From NCBI RefSeq assembly GCF_002105755.1, contig NZ_CP020821.1, positions 124,001 through 188,000 on the forward strand: a stretch of DNA of 64,000 nt. The letters are read 5' to 3'. The DNA is from Mycobacterium colombiense CECT 3035. GTDB lineage: Bacteria > Actinomycetota > Actinomycetes > Mycobacteriales > Mycobacteriaceae. Below are positions 55,205 through 62,937 of this stretch, piece after piece. Both the position numbers and the translations under genes were made by a program. The stretch's first letter is position 1. Each line of letters begins with the position of its first letter. The notes under the pieces were generated by a model. It was not told the origin of the DNA. It saw nothing but the letters and a program-made list of their open reading frames with translations, and searched no databases.

Positions 55205-57019
55205 ATGGTAACTAGAACAACATGGGCCTCATCCGCCTCAGGCTTGCTGCTGGTCGCGGTCATCGTCCTGTCCGGATGCACGCCCCGGCCCGACGGCCCG
55301 GGCCCGGCGGCCGAGAAGTTCTTCCGCGCCCTGGCCGTCGGCGACACCGCGACCGCCGCGCAGCTCAGCGACAGCCCCAATGAGGCGCGCGAGGCGCTCA
55401 ACGCGGCCTGGTCCGGCCTGCAGGCGTCCCACCTCGACGCGCAGATCCTCAACGCCAAGTACGCCGAGGACAGCGGCACCGTCGGCTACCGCTTCACCTG
55501 GCACCTGCCCAAGAACCGCACCTGGACCTACGACGGCCAGCTGCGGATGGCGCGCGACGAGGGGCACTGGGCGGTGCGGTGGACCACCACCGCGCTGCAC
55601 GCCAAGCTGGGCGAGCACCAGACGTTCGCGCTGCGTGCCGACCGGCCGCACCGCGCCTCGGTGAACGAGGTCGGCGGCAGCGACGTGCTGGTGCCCGGCT
55701 ACCTGTACCACTACACGCTGGACGCCAGCCAGGCCGGACCGGCGTTGTTCAGCACGGCCCACGCGATCGTCGACGTGCTGCACCCCTTCAACGGGGCCCT
55801 CAACGACCCGCAGCTGCTTGCCGAGCAGGCCAGCTCGACGCCCCACCCCGTGGATCTGGGCGTGACGCTGCACCCCGACGACAACGACAAGGTGTCCCCG
55901 CTGGTCGGACACCTGCCCGGCGTCATCGTCACCCCGCAGCCCGAAATGCTGCCCACCGACCCGCATTTCGCGCCGGCGGTCATCTCCGCGGTGAAGAAGG
56001 CGGTGGTCGACCAACTCGACGGCCAGGCGGGCTGGCGGGTGGTGAGCGTCAATCAGAACGGCGTCGAGGTCGAGGTGCTACACGAGGTCCAAGGGTCGCC
56101 GGCGCCGTCGGTGTCGATCACCCTGGACCGGGTCGTGCAGAACGCCGCCCAGCGCGCGGTCGACAACAAGGGCGGCAAGGCGATGATCGTGGTGATCAAG
56201 CCGTCGACCGGGGAGATCCTCGCGATCGCGCAGAACGGCGGGGCCGACGCGGACGGTCTGCCCGCCACCAACGGCCTGTTCCCACCGGGGTCGACGTTCA
56301 AGATGATCACCGCCGGCGCGGCCGTCGACCGCGACATGGCCACACCCAACTCGATGCTCGGGTGCCCGGGCCACCTCGACATCGGGCACCGCACCGTGCC
56401 CAACTACGGCGGCTTCGATCTCGGCGTGGTGTCGCTGTCGCGCGCGTTCGCCAGCTCCTGCAACACCACCTTCGCGGAGTTGAGCAGCCGGATGCCGCCG
56501 CGCGGCCTGACCCAGACGGCCGCCCAATACGGGATCGGCCTCGACTACACGGTGGACGGCGTCACCACCGTGACGGGATCGGTGCCCCCGACGGTGGACC
56601 TGGCTGAACGCACGGAGGACGGCTTCGGCCAGGGCAAGGTGCTGGCCAGCCCGTTCGGCATGGCCCTGGTGGCGGCCACGGTCGCCGCCGGCAAGACGCC
56701 CGTGCCCCAACTGATCGTGGGCCGGCAGACCGCGGTTCAGGGGGACACGACGCCGATCAGCCCGAAGATGATCGATGCGCTGCGGCCGATGATGCGCCTG
56801 GTGGTGACCAACGGGACCGCCAAGGAGATCGCCGGCTGCGGCGAGATCTACGGAAAGACCGGTGAGGCGGAGTTTCCGGGTGGGTCGCATTCCTGGTTCG
56901 CCGGGTACCGCGGCGACCTGGCCTTCGCCTCGCTGATCGTGGGAGGCGGCAGCTCCGAATGGGCGGTCCGGATGACCAAGTTCATGTTCGAAGCGCTGCC
57001 GCCGAACTTTTTGGCCTAG
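55205..57019 (+). CDS. Penicillin-binding lipoprotein (Rv2864c-like)
   Basis: Class B-like PBP, 604 residues, lipid-anchored: signal with lipobox VIVLSGC (Cys about 25). An N-terminal NTF2-like MecA_N domain (GPAAEKFFRALAVGDTATAAQL) and dimerisation segment lead to the transpeptidase: GSTFKMITAG (SxxK, about 363), SSCNTTFAELS (SxN, about 418) and YGKTGEAEF (KTG, about 550). Cross-links peptidoglycan outside the membrane and binds beta-lactams. ATG 55205 places the lipobox at the usual distance. All motifs are intact. Confidence 0.95.
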   Translation: MVTRTTWASSASGLLLVAVIVLSGCTPRPDGPGPAAEKFFRALAVGDTATAAQLSDSPNEAREALNAAWSGLQASHLDAQILNAKYAEDSGTVGYRFTWHLPKNRTWTYDGQLRMARDEGHWAVRWTTTALHAKLGEHQTFALRADRPHRASVNEVGGSDVLVPGYLYHYTLDASQAGPALFSTAHAIVDVLHPFNGALNDPQLLAEQASSTPHPVDLGVTLHPDDNDKVSPLVGHLPGVIVTPQPEMLPTDPHFAPAVISAVKKAVVDQLDGQAGWRVVSVNQNGVEVEVLHEVQGSPAPSVSITLDRVVQNAAQRAVDNKGGKAMIVVIKPSTGEILAIAQNGGADADGLPATNGLFPPGSTFKMITAGAAVDRDMATPNSMLGCPGHLDIGHRTVPNYGGFDLGVVSLSRAFASSCNTTFAELSSRMPPRGLTQTAAQYGIGLDYTVDGVTTVTGSVPPTVDLAERTEDGFGQGKVLASPFGMALVAATVAAGKTPVPQLIVGRQTAVQGDTTPISPKMIDALRPMMRLVVTNGTAKEIAGCGEIYGKTGEAEFPGGSHSWFAGYRGDLAFASLIVGGGSSEWAVRMTKFMFEALPPNFLA

Positions 57020-57053
57020 CGCCCCCGGGCCGCAGCAGCGGTAAATTGCGAAC

Positions 57054-57638
57054 ATGACCGATACCGGCGGCGACATGGTGGCCTTGCGGGTTTCCGACGC
57101 CGACCGCAACGGCACGATGCGCCGACTGCACAACGCCGTCGCGCTCGGGCTGATCGACATCGACGAATTCGAGCAGCGCTCGTCGCAGGTGTCCTACGCG
57201 CGCACCCGCGGCGAGCTGGACGGGCTGGTCGGTGACCTGCCGGGACCGGGCGCCTTCGTCACCTCCGCGGCCGACCGGGTGGAACTGCGCGGCTGGGCGG
57301 GCTCGCTGAAGCGCCACGGCGAATGGACGGTGCCCACCCGCCTGGCCCTGGTCCGCCGCCTCGGCTCGGTGGAACTCGACCTCACCAAGGCGCGGTTCGC
57401 GGGCCCGGTGGTGGTCATCGAACTCGACATGAGGTTCGGCTCGGTGGAGATCCGCTTGCCCGACGGGGCCAGCGCCTCGATCGACGACGTCGAGGTCTAC
57501 GTCGGCAGCGCCAGCGACCGGCGCAAAGACCCGCCCGGTGAGGGCAGGCCGCACGTGGTGCTGACCGGTCGGGTGGTGTGCGGCTCGGTCAACATCCGGG
57601 GACCGCGCCGTTCGCTGCTGCGCCGCCAGCGGCCGTAA
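57054..57638 (+). CDS. DUF1707 (SHOCT-like) domain protein
   Basis: 194 residues. The N-terminal domain is the actinobacterial DUF1707 signature: LRVSDADRNGTMRRLHNAVA, LGLIDIDEFEQRSSQVSYARTRGELDGLVGDLP. The C-terminal half has beta-strand-rich sequence (RLGSVELDLTKARF, MRFGSVEIRLPDGAS) resembling the LiaF/DUF2154 'cell-wall-active antibiotic response' fold. The function is unknown but stress/envelope sensing is plausible. No membrane helix. ATG 57054. Confidence 0.88.
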   Translation: MTDTGGDMVALRVSDADRNGTMRRLHNAVALGLIDIDEFEQRSSQVSYARTRGELDGLVGDLPGPGAFVTSAADRVELRGWAGSLKRHGEWTVPTRLALVRRLGSVELDLTKARFAGPVVVIELDMRFGSVEIRLPDGASASIDDVEVYVGSASDRRKDPPGEGRPHVVLTGRVVCGSVNIRGPRRSLLRRQRP

Positions 57639-57670
57639 TCGCTTAGCTGGACCGCGGTTAAGCTGGTCGC

Positions 57671-58528
57671 ATGCCTGCTCGCACCGCGCTTTCCCCCGGA
57701 GAGTTGTCCCCGACTCTGCCGGTGCCCGGCCGTATCCCGCGCCCCGAATACGTCGGCAAGCCCACGGCCCAGGAGGGCAGCGAACCGTGGGTGCAGACAC
57801 CCGAGGTGATCGAGAAGATGCGCGTCGCCGGCCAGATCGCGGCCGCCGCGCTGGTGGAGGCGGGCAAGGCCGTCGCGCCCGGGGTGACCACGGACGAACT
57901 GGACCGCATCGCCCACGAGTACATGGTCGACCACGGCGCCTACCCTTCCACGCTGGGCTACAAGGGCTACCCGAAGTCGTGCTGCACGTCGCTCAACGAG
58001 GTCATCTGCCACGGGATCCCGGACTCGACGGTGATCGAGGACGGCGACATCGTCAACATCGACGTCACCGCCTACATCGACGGTGTGCACGGCGACACCA
58101 ACGCGACCTTCCTGGCCGGCGATGTCTCCGAGGAGCACCGGCTGCTGGTGGAGCGCACCAGGGAGGCGACGATGCGCGCCATCAACGCCGTCAAGCCCGG
58201 CCGCGCCCTCTCGGTCGTCGGCCGCGTCATCGAGTCGTACGCAAACCGGTTCGGCTACAACGTCGTTCGTGACTTCACCGGGCACGGCATCGGTACCACG
58301 TTCCACAACGGTTTGGTCGTCCTGCACTACGACCAGCCGTCGGTGTCCACCGTCATGCAACCGGGGATGACGTTCACCATCGAACCGATGATCAACCTCG
58401 GCGGCCTGGACTACGAGATCTGGGACGACGGCTGGACCGTGGTCACTCGCGACCGCAAGTGGACCGCGCAGTTCGAGCACACCCTGCTGGTCACCGACAC
58501 CGGCGTCGAAATCCTCACCCTGCCATGA
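57671..58528 (+). CDS. mapB: Methionine aminopeptidase, type I (MapB)
   Basis: Removes N-terminal Met cotranslationally, 285 residues. An N-terminal extension of about 40 residues with an SH3-binding-like Pro-rich part ([13 protein letters not shown]) is typical of MetAP1c. Metal ligands: [19 protein letters not shown] (two Asp), GHGIGTTFH (His), [10 protein letters not shown] (Glu), QFEHTLLVT (Glu). ATG 57671. M. tuberculosis has two MetAPs; this is the second, and cobQ begins 10 nt downstream. Confidence 0.95.
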   Translation: MPARTALSPGELSPTLPVPGRIPRPEYVGKPTAQEGSEPWVQTPEVIEKMRVAGQIAAAALVEAGKAVAPGVTTDELDRIAHEYMVDHGAYPSTLGYKGYPKSCCTSLNEVICHGIPDSTVIEDGDIVNIDVTAYIDGVHGDTNATFLAGDVSEEHRLLVERTREATMRAINAVKPGRALSVVGRVIESYANRFGYNVVRDFTGHGIGTTFHNGLVVLHYDQPSVSTVMQPGMTFTIEPMINLGGLDYEIWDDGWTVVTRDRKWTAQFEHTLLVTDTGVEILTLP

Positions 58529-58538
58529 CGTTTGCCGG

Positions 58539-60044
58539 ATGACCGGAGCGCTGCTGGTCGCGGGCACCAGCTCCGACGCCGGGAAATCGGTGGTGGTGGC
58601 GGGCCTGTGCCGGCTGTTGGCCCGCCGCGGCGTCCGCGTCGCGCCGTTCAAGGCGCAGAACATGTCCAACAACTCCGCGGTCACCGTCGAGGGCGGTGAG
58701 ATCGGCCGCGCCCAGGCGATCCAGGCGCGTGCGGCGGGGCTGGAACCCAGCGTGCGGTTCAATCCGATCCTCCTCAAGCCGGGCAGTGACCGCACTTCGC
58801 AGCTGGTGATCAAGGGCCGGGTCGCGGACTCGGTCAGCGCCAAAAGCTATGTGCGGCATCGTGATCAGCTGGCATCCGTCGTCCTGGACGAATTGACCTG
58901 CCTGCGTGCCGAATTCGACGCGGTGATCTGCGAGGGGGCCGGTTCGCCGGCCGAGATCAACCTGCGCGCCACCGATCTGGCCAACATGGGTCTGGCCCGG
59001 GCCGCGCGGTTGCCGGTGCTGCTGGTCGGGGACATCGACCGCGGCGGCCTGCTGGCGCATCTGTTCGGGACGGTCGCCGTGCTCGAGCCGGACGACCAGG
59101 CCCTGATCGCCGGCTTCATCGTCAACAAATTCCGCGGCGACCGCGCGCTGCTCGAGCCCGGGCTGCGCCGGCTGCACGACCTGACGGGCCGCCCGACCTA
59201 CGGCGTGCTGCCGTACGCCGACGAGCTGTGGCTGGACGCCGAGGACTCGCTGTCGGTGGTCGCGCATCGCGTCATCGGCACGCCCGCGCCGCCGTGCGGC
59301 GATCAGTGGCTGCGGGTGGCCGCCATCCGGCTGCCCCGGATCTCCAACTCCACCGACGTCGAGGCGCTGGCCTGCGAACCCGGCGTGCTGGTGCGCTGGG
59401 TCACCGATCCCGCCGACATCGCCGACACCGACCTGATCGTCATCCCCGGCAGCAAAGCGACTGTCGCCGACCTGGGTTGGCTGCGCGAGCACGGCCTGGA
59501 CGACGCGATCACCGCGCACGCCGGCGCCGGCAAGCCGGTGTTGGGCATCTGCGGGGGATTTCAGATGCTGTGCAGTCGCCTAGACGATCCGGTGGAATCC
59601 GGGACCGCGGGCGTGTCCGGCCTCGGCCTGCTCGACGCCGACATCGCCTTCGATTCCGAGAAGACGTTGCGCCGCTGGCAGCGGCCCCTCGCCGGCTACG
59701 AGATCCATCATGGGCGGGTCACCCGCTGTGACGAGGAGAGCTGGTTCGCGCCCGACGCGGACCGGCGTCCGCAGGGTGTGGTGCGCGGCGCGGTCTTTGG
59801 AACCCATTGGCACGGCCTGCTCGACAACGACGATTTTCGGCGCGGGTGGCTGCGCCGGGTCGCGGATGCGGCCGGGCGCGGCGGCTTCGTGGTCGGTGAC
59901 GTCAACGTGGCCGCGCACCGCGATGCCCAGCTCGATCTCGCCGCCGACCTGCTGGCGTCTCATCTGGACATCGAGGGTGTTCTCAGCCTGCTTGATGGTC
60001 CGCCGCCGCGGCGACCTGTTCTCGCAAGTCGCTTGTCGCAGTAG
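58539..60044 (+). CDS. cobQ: Cobyric acid synthase
   Basis: Amidates four side chains of adenosylcobyrinic acid a,c-diamide in vitamin B12 synthesis, using glutamine, 501 residues. The synthetase domain has [19 protein letters not shown] (P-loop), [11 protein letters not shown] and [19 protein letters not shown]. The GATase domain has [12 protein letters not shown] (nucleophile Cys) and TYGVLP-type sequence earlier, with GYEIHHGR and [10 protein letters not shown] at the end. ATG 58539. In M. tuberculosis cobQ lies in another region as I recall, so its presence between mapB and glnA4 is a rearrangement. Confidence 0.95.
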   Translation: MTGALLVAGTSSDAGKSVVVAGLCRLLARRGVRVAPFKAQNMSNNSAVTVEGGEIGRAQAIQARAAGLEPSVRFNPILLKPGSDRTSQLVIKGRVADSVSAKSYVRHRDQLASVVLDELTCLRAEFDAVICEGAGSPAEINLRATDLANMGLARAARLPVLLVGDIDRGGLLAHLFGTVAVLEPDDQALIAGFIVNKFRGDRALLEPGLRRLHDLTGRPTYGVLPYADELWLDAEDSLSVVAHRVIGTPAPPCGDQWLRVAAIRLPRISNSTDVEALACEPGVLVRWVTDPADIADTDLIVIPGSKATVADLGWLREHGLDDAITAHAGAGKPVLGICGGFQMLCSRLDDPVESGTAGVSGLGLLDADIAFDSEKTLRRWQRPLAGYEIHHGRVTRCDEESWFAPDADRRPQGVVRGAVFGTHWHGLLDNDDFRRGWLRRVADAAGRGGFVVGDVNVAAHRDAQLDLAADLLASHLDIEGVLSLLDGPPPRRPVLASRLSQ

Positions 60045-60165
60045 GGTATTCGCAGCACCGGCGGCATGAACGACGCCGTTGACGGGATGGTAAAAATTCC
60101 TCACTTGCGTACCAGATGCCCAAGAATCGTCGCGCTCGGATGCCGTTTGGCTGTAGCGTGCTTGG

Positions 60166-60726
60166 GTGTCCTCGATGATGACCACCCTGGACGGGTTCCC
60201 CGTGCCGGTGGTCGTGGCCGGTCCGGAGAACGGCGTCGTCGTCGTCATATTGGCCGACGAGGAGCGTGTCCCGGCGGCCTACGACGCCGTCTGCGAGCGG
60301 CTGCACACCGCGTCGCTTCGAACGGTCGTGGTCGGCTTCGACCCGCGCCTGACCCCCAAGTCGTTGATCGGCATCCTCGACGCGCTGGGCATCGGGTGGG
60401 CCGTGGTGATGGGCGACCGCGCCGGCGCTGAGCTCGCCTGGGAACTCACCGCGACCAAGCTGGGCCGGTTCGTCGGGCTGGTGGTGATCGACCGCGGCCA
60501 CCCGCGGGCCGGCAACTACGAGGGCGCCATCACCGACGGGCACTGCCCACCGGTCGAGATCGGCACCACCGTGTTGGTCAGCTCGCCGGCCGCCCGGGCG
60601 GTGGCCCAGGCCAGCCAGCGCTACGTCTACGCCGACTACCGGGTGGTGCACCTGGGGCGGCGCACCGTGCAGGAGTCGACGGCCCAGCTGGCCGCCGAGA
60701 TCATTTTGCGCACCAGCACCTGGTAG
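60166..60726 (+). CDS. Alpha/beta-hydrolase-like protein lacking the nucleophile
   Basis: 186 residues: FPVPVVVAGPENGVVVVILAD, VVGFDPRLTPKSLIGILDALGI, VVMGDRAGAELAWELTATKLGRFVGLVVID. The last run resembles the alpha/beta-hydrolase strand-5 elbow but reads GDRAG where GxSxG would carry the serine, so hydrolysis is not expected. A binding or partner role is more likely. GTG 60166 is preceded by TAGCGT 6 nt upstream, suggesting leaderless transcription (ATG 60175/60178 are alternatives). It lies just before glnA4. Confidence 0.75.
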   Translation: MSSMMTTLDGFPVPVVVAGPENGVVVVILADEERVPAAYDAVCERLHTASLRTVVVGFDPRLTPKSLIGILDALGIGWAVVMGDRAGAELAWELTATKLGRFVGLVVIDRGHPRAGNYEGAITDGHCPPVEIGTTVLVSSPAARAVAQASQRYVYADYRVVHLGRRTVQESTAQLAAEIILRTSTW

Positions 60727-60746
60727 CGCCTGGTTGACTGACGGTC

Positions 60747-62141
60747 ATGGTCAGTGAAGACAGTGCTGTGACCGAGCCCAACGCCGCCATGTTGTCCCTG
60801 CCCGCGCTCGACCGACTGATCGGCGCCGGCGAGATGGACACCGTCATCGTGGCGTTCCCCGACATGCAGGGCCGGCTGGTCGGGAAGCGGATCGACGCGC
60901 GGCTGTTCGTCGACGAGGTGGCCGCCCACGGCGCCGAGTGCTGCGGCTACCTGCTCGCCGTCGACGTCGACATGAACACCGTGGGCGGGTACGCGATGTC
61001 GAGCTGGGACACCGGCTACGGCGACACGGTGGCCAGGCCCGACCTTGCCACGCTGCGGCGCGTTCCCTGGCTGCCCGGCACCGCGTTGGTGATCGCCGAC
61101 GTGGGCTGGCCCGACGGCAGCCCGGTCGCCGTGTCGCCGCGGGCGATCCTGCGCCGGCAGCTGGACCGGCTGGCCGACCGGGGACTGGCCGCCGACGTGG
61201 CGACCGAGCTGGAATTCATCGTGTTCGACGAGACCTATCGTCAGGCGTGGGCCAACGGGTACCGCGGGCTGACCCCGGCCAGCGACTACAACATCGACTA
61301 CGCGATCTCGGCGTCGTCGCGCATGGAGCCGCTGTTGCGCGACATCCGCCGGGGCATGGTCGGCGCCGGCCTGCGATTCGAGGCCGTGAAGGGCGAATGC
61401 AACAGGGGGCAGCAGGAAATCGGCTTCCGGTACGCCGACGCGCTGGTCACCTGCGACAACCACGTCATCTACAAGAACGGTGCCAAGGAGATCGCCGACC
61501 AGCATGGCAAGAGCCTGACGTTCATGGCCAAATACGATGAGCGAGAAGGGAACAGCTGTCACATTCACCTTTCGCTGCGCGATCCGCAGGGCGGCGCGGT
61601 GTTCGCCGACCCCAGCCGGCCGCACGGCATGTCGTCGGCGTTCTGCGGTTTCCTGGCCGGCGTGCTGGCCACCCTGCGCGACCTCACGCTCTTTTACGCG
61701 CCGAACATCAACTCCTACAAGCGATTCGCCGACGGCAGTTTCGCGCCCACCGCGCTGGCGTGGGGGTTGGACAATCGCACCTGCGCGCTGCGCGTGGTCG
61801 GCCACGGGCCCAGCACCCGGGTCGAGTGCCGCGTCCCCGGCGGCGACGTCAACCCCTATCTGGCGGTGGCGGCGATCGTCGCCGGCGGGCTGTACGGTAT
61901 CGAACGGGGCCTCGAGCTACCGGAGCCCTGCGCGGGAAACGCCTACCAGGTTCCCGGCGTCGAACGATTGCCGGGCACGCTGGCGGAGGCGGCCTCGGTG
62001 TTCGAGCACTCGACGCTCGCGCGCGATGTGTTCGGCGGCGAGGTGGTCGCGCACTACCTGAACAACGCCCGGGTGGAGTTGGCGGCGTTCAACGCGGCGG
62101 TCACCGACTGGGAGAGGATGCGTGGGTTTGAACGCCTCTGA
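60747..62141 (+). CDS. glnA4: Glutamine-synthetase-like gamma-glutamylamide ligase GlnA4
   Basis: 464-residue GS-type enzyme. Catalytic glutamates and loops: VATELEFIVFD, VKGECNRGQQEIGFRYADALVTCDN, EGNSCHIHLSLRD, NINSYKRFADGSFAP, STRVECRVPGGDVNPYLAVAA. The adenylylation site of GlnA1 is absent. GlnA4-type proteins of Streptomyces and their relatives ligate glutamate to amines (ethanolamine or polyamines) rather than ammonia. ATG 60747. The downstream C26 hydrolase overlaps its end and aldC follows, fitting a gamma-glutamyl-amine catabolic pathway. Confidence 0.9.
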   Translation: MVSEDSAVTEPNAAMLSLPALDRLIGAGEMDTVIVAFPDMQGRLVGKRIDARLFVDEVAAHGAECCGYLLAVDVDMNTVGGYAMSSWDTGYGDTVARPDLATLRRVPWLPGTALVIADVGWPDGSPVAVSPRAILRRQLDRLADRGLAADVATELEFIVFDETYRQAWANGYRGLTPASDYNIDYAISASSRMEPLLRDIRRGMVGAGLRFEAVKGECNRGQQEIGFRYADALVTCDNHVIYKNGAKEIADQHGKSLTFMAKYDEREGNSCHIHLSLRDPQGGAVFADPSRPHGMSSAFCGFLAGVLATLRDLTLFYAPNINSYKRFADGSFAPTALAWGLDNRTCALRVVGHGPSTRVECRVPGGDVNPYLAVAAIVAGGLYGIERGLELPEPCAGNAYQVPGVERLPGTLAEAASVFEHSTLARDVFGGEVVAHYLNNARVELAAFNAAVTDWERMRGFERL

Positions 62142-62937
62142 ACTTGATGGTGGCGACCCGCTGCGCCCGGCTGCGCCGCGCTTGCGATCGCCACGGCTTG
62201 ATGGTGGCGACCCGCTGCGCCCCGTCGTCGGCCTGACCACCTATCTGGAACAGGTGCAGACCGGCATTTGGGACATCCGCGCCGGGTACCTGCCCGCCGA
62301 CTACTTCGAAGGCGTCCTGCTCGCCGGCGGGATCGCGGTGCTGCTGCCGCCGCAGCCGGTGGACGCCGGAATCGTCGACGCGGTCCTGGACGGCCTGCAC
62401 GCGCTGGTGATCACCGGCGGCTACGACCTGGACCCCGCCAGCTACGGCCAGCAACCGCACCCCACCACCGACACGCCGCGAACCGACCGCGACGCGTGGG
62501 AATTCGCGCTGCTGGAGGGCGCGCTGCGGCGGGGCCTGCCGGTGCTGGGTATCTGCCGCGGCGCACAGGTGCTCAACGTCGCGCTGGGCGGCACGCTGCA
62601 CCAGCACCTGCCCGACGTCCTGGGCCACAGCGGGCATCGGGCGGGCAACGGGGTGTTCACCAGGCTGCCAGTGCGCACGGTGGCGGGCACCCGGCTCGCC
62701 GCGCTGGTCGGGGAGTCCGCCGATGCGCCGAGCTATCACCACCAGGCCGTCGACCGGGTGGGGGACGGCCTGGTGGTCAGCGCGCGGGACGCCGACGGCG
62801 TCGTGGAGGCGCTGGAGCTGCCGGGCGACAGATTTGTGCTTGCGGTGCAATGGCATCCGGAACAGTCGCTGGAAGACCTGCGGTTGTTCGCGGCGATCGT
62901 CGACGCCGCCCGGTCCTACGCGGAGCGCACGAGTTGA
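62122..62937 (+). CDS. Class I glutamine amidotransferase-like gamma-glutamyl hydrolase (peptidase C26, PuuD-like)
   Basis: 271 residues. Nucleophile elbow GICRGAQVLNVALGGTLHQHL, then SYHHQAVDRVG and QWHPEQSLEDLRLF give the Cys-His-Glu triad. The PuuD/C26 family hydrolyses gamma-glutamyl-GABA or similar. The first about 35 residues (SELDGGDPLRPAAPRLRSPR, then LDGGDPLRP) are encoded by copy 3 of the 45-bp repeat and its partial repeat, in frame; I recall a similar N-terminus in Rv2859c. GTG 62122 overlaps glnA4; a start after the repeat, near 62223 (GTC), lacks a start codon. aldC overlaps its stop. Confidence 0.92.
   Translation: MGLNASELDGGDPLRPAAPRLRSPRLDGGDPLRPVVGLTTYLEQVQTGIWDIRAGYLPADYFEGVLLAGGIAVLLPPQPVDAGIVDAVLDGLHALVITGGYDLDPASYGQQPHPTTDTPRTDRDAWEFALLEGALRRGLPVLGICRGAQVLNVALGGTLHQHLPDVLGHSGHRAGNGVFTRLPVRTVAGTRLAALVGESADAPSYHHQAVDRVGDGLVVSARDADGVVEALELPGDRFVLAVQWHPEQSLEDLRLFAAIVDAARSYAERTS
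62150..62194. repeat. 45-bp dispersed repeat, copy 3
   Basis: Ends GTGGCGA (62150-62156) and TCGCCAC (62188-62194). It differs from copy 1 at one position (A to G at element position 24). Flanked by CTTGATG (62143-62149, 62197-62203). After the second flank the element restarts (62204-62222) before diverging. It lies inside the N-terminal coding part of the C26 hydrolase gene, 8 nt after the glnA4 stop. Confidence 0.85.
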
